Source: CAZXYF01 sp964644705
GTDB taxonomy: Bacteria > Planctomycetota > Brocadiia > SM23-32
NCBI GenBank assembly: GCA_964644705.1
Contig: CAZXYF010000207.1
Span: 1 to 5,477, forward strand
Length of the DNA stretch: 5,477 bases
Direction of reading: 5' to 3'
Shown here: in pieces, positions 1-5,344 of the stretch
How positions within the stretch are numbered: position 1 is the first letter of the stretch
Layout of the letters: the number at the start of each line of letters is the position of its first letter
The notes under the pieces: model-generated
Database searches by the model: none
What the model was told of the DNA's origin: nothing
Seen by the model: only the letters and a program-made list of their open reading frames with translations
Translations under genes and position numbers: made by a program

Positions 1-10
1 ATCATCTGGA

Positions 11-31
11 CCTCCGGGGCAGGCCCGGAGG
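11..31. terminator. GC-rich hairpin, possible terminator of an upstream gene
   Basis: CCTCCGGG (11-18) and CCCGGAGG (24-31) are perfect 8-bp complementary arms around a 5-nt loop. No T-run follows on either strand, so this is not a classic intrinsic terminator. It could be the end of a transcript from a gene to the left, or a stand-alone palindromic repeat like the one at 299-363. Confidence 0.4.
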
Positions 32-264
32 GGCCAAACCGCAGCGACTTTTCCCAAAGGGGACACCGAATGTTATTTCCGCTATGTGGCAGATTGGGCC
101 GAATTCCCTTTCCACTCTTTTGCCATTTTATCACCTGATCGTCATTTTTGCAGATGGAGAGGGCAGTATAAAATGACGCTGAGCGGTCTAAGCGGGCAAA
201 ATAAAGTCCGTTCCTGTTTTGATTTGAATCACCAAGACGAGTGCGATAACGTCTCCTAACACGC
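32..264. other. Non-coding stretch upstream of the SEC-C gene
   Basis: No recognisable gene is present. The segment is richer in A and T than its surroundings (T-runs near 114-149), as expected for a promoter region. No Shine-Dalgarno sequence is seen just before the ATG at 265: the preceding bases are pyrimidine-rich and then ACACGC. One forward frame stays open from position 2 to a TAA at 257-259, but it crosses the hairpin at 11-31 and resembles nothing I know. Confidence 0.5.
145..172 (+). promoter_or_regulatory. Weak sigma-70-like promoter candidate for the SEC-C gene
   Basis: TATAAA at 167-172 is a good -10 match. The best upstream hexamer at a workable distance is TTTTTG (145-150, 16-nt spacer), which is a poor -35. 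TTGCAG (148-153) is a better hexamer but only 13 nt away. A start near 180 would leave a leader of about 85 nt. Confidence 0.25.
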
Positions 265-1410
265 ATGTTATCCAAAAACAGGGTCTGGAAGAGTGCCGTT
301 AGCCCCGCCGGGGCGTCTGAGTCCATAGCCCTGGGCGCCCCAGCCCAGCGAGGAAGCCCGGGGAACGAACTTCTTGAAGAACTCAGTTCCTGCGGAGTAT
401 CGGTCGACAAGGCGTCAATGAAAAAATTGGTCCTGCAGTATGCTTCAGCTGAGGATATTATCGAACAGGAGTGGGAAAAAGAGGGGCTGACCGATAAACC
501 CGAATATGACTGGGCTACTGTTTGGGAAAATCTGGCGGTGCTGTGGGAGCGATGGTTTCCCGGACATCCCAGTTCGGAAATGATCAATGAAGAGATGCAG
601 AAGGGGTATGACTCCATGATGGAGGATGCCCACGTTGATGCGGCCACGAGGTGGCTGGATCTGTGGGATCAGGTCACCGAACGGATGGATGAGCTGGGGT
701 TTGATACGCTTGAACAATTTGACGAGGTTTTTGCCGGGACGCAAACGTTAAATAACTGGGTGCCGGATTTTCAGATGGAGTTGAAGAACGCCGCCCGGGA
801 AGATTCGCGTTTTTATGAGCAACTTATCCGGGTGGCCCATGAAATCAGGGGAAGGTGCCCGCAGGATGAGGAGATGCGCAAAACGTGTTTGCGTGATATC
901 GCCTCTGCTCACGCGGACCGTGGCGAAGTGGAAACTGCCGTGTCAATGTACAGGCAGTGGCTGGAGGAAGATCCGCAGTGGGGATGGGGTTGGGTCGGGT
1001 GGTCGGACTGTTATTGGTTCGGGCCCAACAGACCCAACGATTATGAAAAGTCACTGGAAGTACTTCAAAAAGGTCTTGGAGTTGAGGATGTGCGGAACAA
1101 AGAAATGATCTTCGAGCGGATGGCCGATGTGTACCGGGAAATGGGGCGGAAAGAGGAAGCCAGACGGGCACGTGAGAAAAGTCACGAATGTGTGAAAGAG
1201 AATGATGATGGCGAGGCAATCTTTTCGCAGATGCCGCCTGATGAACCGCCCGAGCTCGATACGTCTGCGTCGGACAGGGAGCTGGATGATTCACTGCCTC
1301 AGGCCGGATCATCACAACTTACATCTCACGAGGAGGTGGGACGGAACGATCCGTGTCCGTGCGGCAGCGGCAGAAAATATAAGCGGTGTTGTGGCAAAAA
1401 GGGGCGGTGA
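265..1410 (+). CDS. TPR-like protein with C-terminal SEC-C zinc motif
   Basis: This is a 381-residue soluble protein with no signal peptide or membrane segment. The C-terminus (about 360-377) is a textbook SEC-C motif, RNDPCPCGSGRKYKRCCG, with the metal ligands C-x-C-x8-C-C at C364, C366, C375 and C376. This zinc motif is found at the tail of SecA, where it contacts SecB and ribosomes, and on many unrelated proteins; in those it is an accessory module and does not define function. Residues about 204-310 are helical and TPR-like (for example the segment around 208-232 and the one around 281-305), suggesting protein binding. A Trp- and acid-rich helical part spans about 66-190. Residues 312-357 form an acidic, low-complexity linker. 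Family-like sequence seems to begin near residue 35 (NELLEELSSCGVSVDK). Residues 12-34 are encoded by a palindromic repeat and have a Gly/Ala/Pro composition unlike the rest. The ATG at 265 lacks a ribosome binding site, but no ATG, GTG or TTG occurs between it and codon 52, so I keep it with reservation. The gene converges on the GH94 gene 58 nt downstream. The cellular role is unknown. Confidence 0.85.
   Translation: MLSKNRVWKSAVSPAGASESIALGAPAQRGSPGNELLEELSSCGVSVDKASMKKLVLQYASAEDIIEQEWEKEGLTDKPEYDWATVWENLAVLWERWFPGHPSSEMINEEMQKGYDSMMEDAHVDAATRWLDLWDQVTERMDELGFDTLEQFDEVFAGTQTLNNWVPDFQMELKNAAREDSRFYEQLIRVAHEIRGRCPQDEEMRKTCLRDIASAHADRGEVETAVSMYRQWLEEDPQWGWGWVGWSDCYWFGPNRPNDYEKSLEVLQKGLGVEDVRNKEMIFERMADVYREMGRKEEARRAREKSHECVKENDDGEAIFSQMPPDEPPELDTSASDRELDDSLPQAGSSQLTSHEEVGRNDPCPCGSGRKYKRCCGKKGR
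299..363. repeat. REP-like double palindrome inside the 5' end of the SEC-C gene
   Basis: Two GC-rich hairpins stand in series. The first is GCCCCG-C-CGGGGC (302-314). The second has CTGGGC (331-336) pairing with GCCCAG (343-348), or in the alternative form CTGGG with CCCAG at 331-343. A CCCGGG palindrome follows at 357-362. The pattern 'TAGCCCCG..GGGGCGTCTGAG..ATAGCCC.GGGC' resembles, from memory, a palindromic repeat scattered through planctomycete and verrucomicrobial genomes. It is read through in frame as residues 12-34 of the SEC-C protein. Whether it recurs in this genome cannot be seen here. Confidence 0.6.
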
Positions 1411-1468
1411 GGGCCGCGCGTGATGCAGAATTGAATCGGTATCGCCACAACGCGGTGCTCTTATCCCA
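1411..1468. other. Short gap between convergent genes
   Basis: These 58 nt separate the stop codons of the SEC-C and GH94 genes. I see no hairpin with a T-run for either strand, so termination here is either factor-dependent or occurs within the opposing gene. Confidence 0.5.
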
Positions 1469-3790
1469 TCACTCGATCACCGCCTCCACCTCATGCACGG
1501 CATCGTCCGCGAAGACCGGCACCACATTGCCCGGCAGCTCTTCTCCGTCCACCGATAGGCGGACCTCGCCGTCCTGGAGCCCCTCGGGGTTCTGGAAGTG
1601 AATGCGGTAACGCGCTCCGCGAAAATCGCGGGTGAGTTCGCAATCGGTCCATTCAGCGGGCAGAGCGGGGTCGATACGGAGACCGTCGAAGTCCGCACGC
1701 ACGCCGAGAATGCCCTCGACCATGGCGCGGAAGAACCACCCACCGGCGCCGGTCATCCAGGCAAACTGCGTCTCGCCGGCTCGTCGGTTGTCCGGTCCGA
1801 TGTACTGGTTGGTGAAGGCGTAGGGCTCGCAGCCGGAGTGGGTTGAGGGGTTTTCATCGTTGTCGGGCATCACCTTCATCCAGGTGTCGAGTGCCGCATT
1901 GCCGCGTCCGGCCGCGCAGTCCGCCAGGACTTTGAATCCGTTCGCGTGGCAGTACGGCGTCCCGTTCTCCCACATCCCCGGCATGATCTCGCTGACGCGT
2001 CCCACGTGTTTCCGATCGCGTGTGTAGGGTGGGGTGAAAGTTTTGTGTCCGTAGGGGGTGGCAAGATGCTCGTCGATCTGATCGAACAGGTCCCGGGCCT
2101 GCTCTGCATCGACGATATCGGCCAGGACCGCCCAGACCTGGGGGAGGAGCCAGATGCGTCCTTCCTCGTTTTCCCGTGACCCGACCGGTTCGCCGCGATC
2201 ATTGATGGCCCGCAGGAACCATTCTCCGTCCCATCCGTGTTCCCGGACGGCTTCGGTCAGGTGCTCGGCCCGCCCGTTCAGCTCTTCCACCACTTCATCG
2301 TCACTGAGAACGTTTTCGGCGATTCCCACCGCCAGTTTCAGGCTGTAGATGATACCGATGGTCGTCCAGACCGATTCGCCGCGCCCCTCCAGATCGATAC
2401 CGGTGAGTGAATCGTTCCAGTCGCCGAAACGGCAGCGAATAAGACCGTGCGGCCCGAGGTCCTCCGATGCATGACGCAGGCCCTGCAGGCAGTGTTCCCA
2501 GACCGTCGCCTCGCCCTCATCGAAGTAGGGCACGACCCGGTTCAGGATGCTGGCGTCGCCGCTTTCTTTGATGTAGGCATCCACCACCGGGGCTATCCAT
2601 ACGGGACCGTCGGAATAATGATGATCGTCCACCGGCAGCCATCCCCGCAGGGTGTGGCCATCCGCGAACTGGTGCCGGAGACATTCCTCGAGCATGTTGC
2701 GGGTGTATTCCAGATCGAAGGAGGCGGTGGCCCACAACAGCTGCATGGCATCGCGGAATCCCCGCCCGTTGTCGGAGCCGACGTCGGCGTAGATCTGGAC
2801 CTGTTGTTTGAGCCATCCGTTGACCAGGTAGTTGACTTTGGGTTCGGGAGTCCGTATCTGCAGGCGCTCGACCATGGCCTGTTTTCTCTGGCGCAGGTCC
2901 TGGAATTCCTGATCGACGGCGCCGGGTTGACGAAGCGGTGTGAGCATGTCCTCGGCGTGTTCCATGCTCCGGCAGGCGCCGACAAAAATGTTAAAGCTGA
3001 CCGACTCCCCGGGGCCGAGATCCAGTCCATGTTCGGTTGCGGCCACGAGTTTCTCGTTGGCCGCCAGGCTGTCGCGACACCCACCGTTGGCGACGGCCTC
3101 CGGTTGGTTGACGTGACCGAAATTGCCGAGGAAGGATCGTCGGCTCGTGTCGAATCCGTCCGGCATGCGGTCGGCGCTTACGAACGCTTTATATCCGTCG
3201 TGCGGGCAGTCGGGATTGGTGTTAATGCCGAAGACTGTGCCGGTGGAGGCGTCGAATTCCCCACGCAGGGAGGAGTAGTAATCGCAGTACTGGGTGTAGC
3301 CTCCGAGCAGCAGGTCGGCGAAGGAGAACAGCTGCATCCGGGCGGGCGTATCGCGATGGTTGGTGAGGGTGACCGTCCATATTTCGCAGGTTGCCTCACC
3401 GGGGACGAACCAGCGCATTTCAACGGCGACGTCGGAGCGCCGCGACTGGAGCACGGAGTATCCCAGCCCGTGGACGCAGGAGAACTCCTCCACCGGGGCG
3501 TGTACAGGATGCCAGCCGGGCGACCACACGTCGCCGGATTCGGTATCGCGCAGGTAGAAATAACGATGTCCATCCCGGATGAGGAGGTTGCGCCCGCGTT
3601 GATCGATGGCCTGGATTGCGCGTTCCTTGTAGGCGCCGTCGCCCCCGCCATGTTGACTCAGGGCGGCGATGAAGCTTTCGTTCCAGGAATAATTCATCAG
3701 CGCGCGGGGCGTGTTCAACTCGGTCACGACGAATTCGGTGCCATCGTCGCGAAAATGGCCAAAACTGCTGTCGGGGGTATTGTGTGTCAT
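1469..3790 (-). CDS. GH94 family glycoside phosphorylase, specificity unknown
   Basis: This 773-residue protein is close to the usual 780-820 of the family. It has no signal peptide, so it should act in the cytosol, splitting a beta-linked disaccharide or oligosaccharide with phosphate into a sugar 1-phosphate and a shortened sugar. The layout fits GH94: an N-terminal beta-sandwich (about 1-290), a helical linker (about 295-330), an (alpha/alpha)6 barrel (about 330-700) and a C-terminal beta region (about 700-773). The motif GFRDAMQ is at 344-350. The catalytic-acid motif GDWND is at 456-460. H615 (YCHANGF) and T680 (MTGAGGWFF) lie 65 residues apart, the same spacing I recall for the phosphate-binding His644 and Thr709 of Vibrio chitobiose phosphorylase. 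GLRIDPALP (703-711) is the usual end of the barrel. The stretch between GFRD and DWND is much shorter than in chitobiose phosphorylase, so that substrate is not assumed. Cellobiose, laminaribiose, cellobionate and other donors remain possible. The start is supported by GGAG (3799-3802 on the other strand) 8 nt before the ATG. Promoter elements lie at 3837-3865. The gene is divergent from the pilin gene and convergent with the SEC-C gene. Confidence 0.93.
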   Translation of the reverse strand: MTHNTPDSSFGHFRDDGTEFVVTELNTPRALMNYSWNESFIAALSQHGGGDGAYKERAIQAIDQRGRNLLIRDGHRYFYLRDTESGDVWSPGWHPVHAPVEEFSCVHGLGYSVLQSRRSDVAVEMRWFVPGEATCEIWTVTLTNHRDTPARMQLFSFADLLLGGYTQYCDYYSSLRGEFDASTGTVFGINTNPDCPHDGYKAFVSADRMPDGFDTSRRSFLGNFGHVNQPEAVANGGCRDSLAANEKLVAATEHGLDLGPGESVSFNIFVGACRSMEHAEDMLTPLRQPGAVDQEFQDLRQRKQAMVERLQIRTPEPKVNYLVNGWLKQQVQIYADVGSDNGRGFRDAMQLLWATASFDLEYTRNMLEECLRHQFADGHTLRGWLPVDDHHYSDGPVWIAPVVDAYIKESGDASILNRVVPYFDEGEATVWEHCLQGLRHASEDLGPHGLIRCRFGDWNDSLTGIDLEGRGESVWTTIGIIYSLKLAVGIAENVLSDDEVVEELNGRAEHLTEAVREHGWDGEWFLRAINDRGEPVGSRENEEGRIWLLPQVWAVLADIVDAEQARDLFDQIDEHLATPYGHKTFTPPYTRDRKHVGRVSEIMPGMWENGTPYCHANGFKVLADCAAGRGNAALDTWMKVMPDNDENPSTHSGCEPYAFTNQYIGPDNRRAGETQFAWMTGAGGWFFRAMVEGILGVRADFDGLRIDPALPAEWTDCELTRDFRGARYRIHFQNPEGLQDGEVRLSVDGEELPGNVVPVFADDAVHEVEAVIE

Positions 3791-3836
3791 TATGATCTCT
3801 CCGCGGATGCATAAGGGGAAAACCGGCAGGTCGGAA

Positions 3837-3865
3837 ATTATAACAGGTCTGGCGTTGTTTGGGGA
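3837..3865 (-). promoter_or_regulatory. Promoter of the GH94 gene
   Basis: Read on the minus strand, TATAAT (3842 to 3837) matches the -10 consensus perfectly. The hexamer 17 nt upstream (3865 to 3860) is TCCCCA, a poor -35, which would fit a promoter that needs an activator. The predicted transcript starts near 3830, giving a leader of about 40 nt before the ATG at 3790. Confidence 0.5.
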
Positions 3866-3892
3866 ACTCCCGTATCCATTTTGCTGGAGTTC
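3864..3892. promoter_or_regulatory. Inverted repeat next to the GH94 promoter, possible operator
   Basis: GAACTCC (3864-3870) and GGAGTTC (3886-3892) are perfect 7-bp inverted arms. Their centres are 22 nt apart, about two helical turns. The inner edge touches the -35 position of the GH94 promoter. This placement suits a dimeric regulator, but no regulator gene is in the window and the site is not one I can name. Confidence 0.35.
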
Positions 3893-4003
3893 ATGGAAAC
3901 ATCCTGTGATGGGAAACCGTCCCGCTTATATCGTTTTAACGCCGTTCCCGAAGGGGAAAAATAAGGAATTTGTGCTCTCGAAACTTCGGGAAAACGGATC
4001 ATC

Positions 4004-4089
4004 ACCGGAAGAAACTTGATCCCCACAGCCCAAAAAAACACCACAGCGCAAATTCCTCGCCGGTGCAAAAATTCTTGATTTCTTCCGGT
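4004..4089. repeat. 11-bp perfect inverted repeat, arms 64 nt apart
   Basis: ACCGGAAGAAA (4004-4014) is the exact reverse complement of TTTCTTCCGGT (4079-4089). The enclosed 64 nt contain an A-run (4032-4038) and a second copy of CTTGAT just inside each arm region (4015-4020 and 4074-4079). No target-site duplication flanks the arms. The right arm overlaps the likely pilin promoter, so the repeat may be a paired protein-binding site, a long hairpin, or the ends of a small non-autonomous element. Confidence 0.4.
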
Positions 4090-4102
4090 TGCGTGTTAGC
4101 AT
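4075..4102 (+). promoter_or_regulatory. Promoter candidate for the pilin gene
   Basis: TTGATT (4075-4080) and TAGCAT (4097-4102) are separated by 16 nt and each match the sigma-70 consensus at four positions. A start near 4109 would leave about 45 nt before the ATG. The alternative -10 TAAAAT (4103-4108) is too far from this -35. Confidence 0.4.
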
Positions 4103-4153
4103 TAAAATAGAAGGCAGCAGGTATTTCATCTTATCCTGCCAGGGAGGTGGAAG

Positions 4154-5197
4154 ATGCGTAAGTGTAATTTGAACAAAGTTTTGGATTTTAGGTTGATCGA
4201 GTTGCTCGTGGTCTGTTGGCCGAAGCCTCGGCGAAGGCCAGCTCGACGACGTTTTACGTTGATCGAATTGCTCGTGGTGATCGCCATCATCTCCGTGCTG
4301 GCGGCGATGCTGCTGCCGGCGCTGGAATCGGCAAGAAAGGCGGCCTTGCGGGCTTCGTGCTTGAACGAACGACGACAGAACTTTCACTCCTTCCTGTATT
4401 TTGCGAATGACCATAATGGTCGCGTTCCGACCCATGTTGGTGGCGATGCGCGCCAGGACGGACACTGGGATGGTTCTTTCGATTTTCCGATGGAGGACTA
4501 CGTTGCCGGCAACTGCAGTGGCCATCCAACTGTCGCATATGTTATGTGGAGCAATCATAAGTGGTACACTTATCTCAACTCCCTGGGATACCTTTTCGCC
4601 GCTTACGAGGAGAATCCCCAGCTTATGTATTGTCCTTCCTACGAACGACCGTATCCCGATCCGGCGAACTCAGACTACGGCGCGTATCACTTAGACGATC
4701 CCAGGGTCAAGTGCGGTCACGGGGATGACGGGGATATCTCGGTCTGGGAATGTTACACCAATGGGGACCAATATACTCCTTCCAGGTCGTATAATTACCT
4801 CGGCGTCGCGCATTATCTCTGCACCGGCAAACCCCACGGCACCTGCGGGAAATCCGTTCATGCGAAACCGAGGCTCTCGATGTATGCGATGGAATGGCAG
4901 AAGGGCAATATCTCGCCCATCATCCTTTCCTGCGTTAATCATAAACCGGAGGGTATCAACTGGAAAGACATCTGGACAACCTGGGATTATGAGATGAATT
5001 ACCCCAATGGCATTTCGCATGATGGCGAAGGGGTCAATGCCCTGTATGCCGACGGCTCCGCGCGGTGGGTCAGCCGTCAGAAGGTGAAGGCGGATGGGAT
5101 GCTGTCGTCGCCGTTAGCTGACTATATGCGAAATGATCAGATGAAGGAATTGAACGCCAACTTGCAGAAATGGGCGCAGCAGAAAGCCGAGAAGTAG
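4154..5197 (+). CDS. Pseudopilin-like protein with doubled prepilin signal
   Basis: This 347-residue protein has a type IV prepilin/type II secretion pseudopilin N-terminus, cut by a prepilin peptidase on the cytoplasmic face and held in the inner membrane by its helix. The intact signal is FTLIELLVVIAIIS from F34, with the conserved glutamate E38 at the fifth mature position and a hydrophobic helix to about residue 57. The residue before F34 is Arg, not the classic Gly; basic residues are common there in PVC homologues. A truncated first signal, FRLIELLVV (13-20 region), is interrupted by a basic segment of residues 21-33 containing six Arg and one Lys. The globular part has eight cysteines, and near the C-terminus H289 and D300-G301 (GVNALYADGSARW) resemble the H-X9-DG processing-associated motif, but with ten residues between His and Asp. 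Start choice rests on GGAGGT (4143-4148), 5 nt before the ATG. A GTG at 4208 would give a simpler 15-residue leader but has no ribosome binding site. Such proteins are abundant in Lentisphaerota and Planctomycetota, often beside carbohydrate genes; their role is largely unknown. A related gene follows 147 nt downstream. Confidence 0.88.
   Translation: MRKCNLNKVLDFRLIELLVVCWPKPRRRPARRRFTLIELLVVIAIISVLAAMLLPALESARKAALRASCLNERRQNFHSFLYFANDHNGRVPTHVGGDARQDGHWDGSFDFPMEDYVAGNCSGHPTVAYVMWSNHKWYTYLNSLGYLFAAYEENPQLMYCPSYERPYPDPANSDYGAYHLDDPRVKCGHGDDGDISVWECYTNGDQYTPSRSYNYLGVAHYLCTGKPHGTCGKSVHAKPRLSMYAMEWQKGNISPIILSCVNHKPEGINWKDIWTTWDYEMNYPNGISHDGEGVNALYADGSARWVSRQKVKADGMLSSPLADYMRNDQMKELNANLQKWAQQKAEK
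4186..4278 (+). repeat. 66-nt in-frame duplication of the prepilin signal segment
   Basis: Two 27-nt direct repeats (4186-4212 and 4252-4278, two mismatches) begin exactly 66 nt apart and encode F-(R/T)-LIELLVV. Between them lie 39 nt encoding the basic segment CWPKPRRRPARRR. That spacer includes the self-complementary GCCGA-AGCC-TCGGC (4219-4232) and the alternative hairpin GCCT-CGGCGA-AGGC (4225-4238). The unit can be written as 4208-4273, starting at GTGG. It matches the unit in the next gene at 50 of 66 positions by eye. Confidence 0.85.
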
Positions 5198-5233
5198 AAT
5201 TCCTGCAGGGGATCCCGGAGCAAGGAGGTGAAG

Positions 5234-5323
5234 GTGGTTCTTGCTGCATGCAGTGTGATGCGTGACATTTGCAGGCGTACCGCCCGAAAAGACTGGAGAT
5301 GGAACATACCGCAGTTTCTGTAG
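5234..5323 (+). CDS. Possible small leader-type reading frame with perfect ribosome binding site
   Basis: AAGGAGGTGA (5222-5231) is a perfect complement of the 16S rRNA 3' end. A GTG at 5234 lies 5 nt after AGGAGG and opens a 29-codon frame (VVLAACSVMRDICRRTARKD...) ending with TAG at 5321-5323, 21 nt before the ATG of the next pilin gene. The predicted peptide is basic, with two cysteines, and matches nothing I know. The start resembles the pilin gene start (GGAGGT-GGAAG-ATG), so it may instead be a relic of a duplicated pilin 5' end, or the sequence may serve ribosome loading for the downstream gene. Coding is not established. Confidence 0.25.
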   Translation: MVLAACSVMRDICRRTARKDWRWNIPQFL

Positions 5324-5344
5324 TGCAGGAACGGAGGCTAATAT

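Larger units (their letters stand above)
3791..4153. other. Divergent intergenic control region, 363 nt
   Basis: This region separates the start codons of the GH94 gene (leftward) and the pilin gene (rightward). It holds the GH94 ribosome binding site and promoter, a 7-bp inverted repeat at 3864-3892, an 11-bp inverted repeat at 4004-4089, a likely pilin promoter, and the pilin ribosome binding site. Short open frames exist on both strands (for example 3909-4019 forward) but lack ribosome binding sites. It is AT-richer than the flanking genes. Confidence 0.6.

Noticed and set aside
2..259. Open forward frame of about 85 codons at the left edge, possible tail of an upstream gene
   Set aside because: It runs through the 8-bp hairpin, shows no recognisable domain, and such a length can occur by chance among six frames. 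It was left out of the gene list.
2447..3814. 455-codon open frame antisense to the GH94 gene
   Set aside because: It lies within the well-supported GH94 coding sequence and is a product of its codon bias. It has no family resemblance of its own.
3951..3964. TTCCC-GAAG-GGGAA hairpin as a terminator
   Set aside because: The run of A follows on the plus strand, so neither strand has the stem followed by T that a terminator needs. The stem is only 5 bp.
3909..4019. 36-codon forward frame (MGNRPAYIVLTPFPKGK...) in the divergent intergenic region
   Set aside because: The composition is protein-like, but there is no ribosome binding site before the ATG and no relation to neighbours that I can see.
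3926..4558. 210-codon minus-strand frame across the pilin gene start
   Set aside because: It overlaps the strongly supported pilin N-terminus on the opposite strand and is Arg/His/Gln-rich, typical of a shadow frame.
5197..5216. Back-to-back palindromes GAATTC, CTGCAG and GGGATCCC, resembling a cloning polylinker
   Set aside because: The order is suggestive of vector sequence, but the bases between and around do not match a polylinker I know, and a related pilin gene follows with its own copies of the 66-nt unit. Natural sequence that happens to contain three restriction palindromes is the simpler reading; raw reads across this point would settle it.
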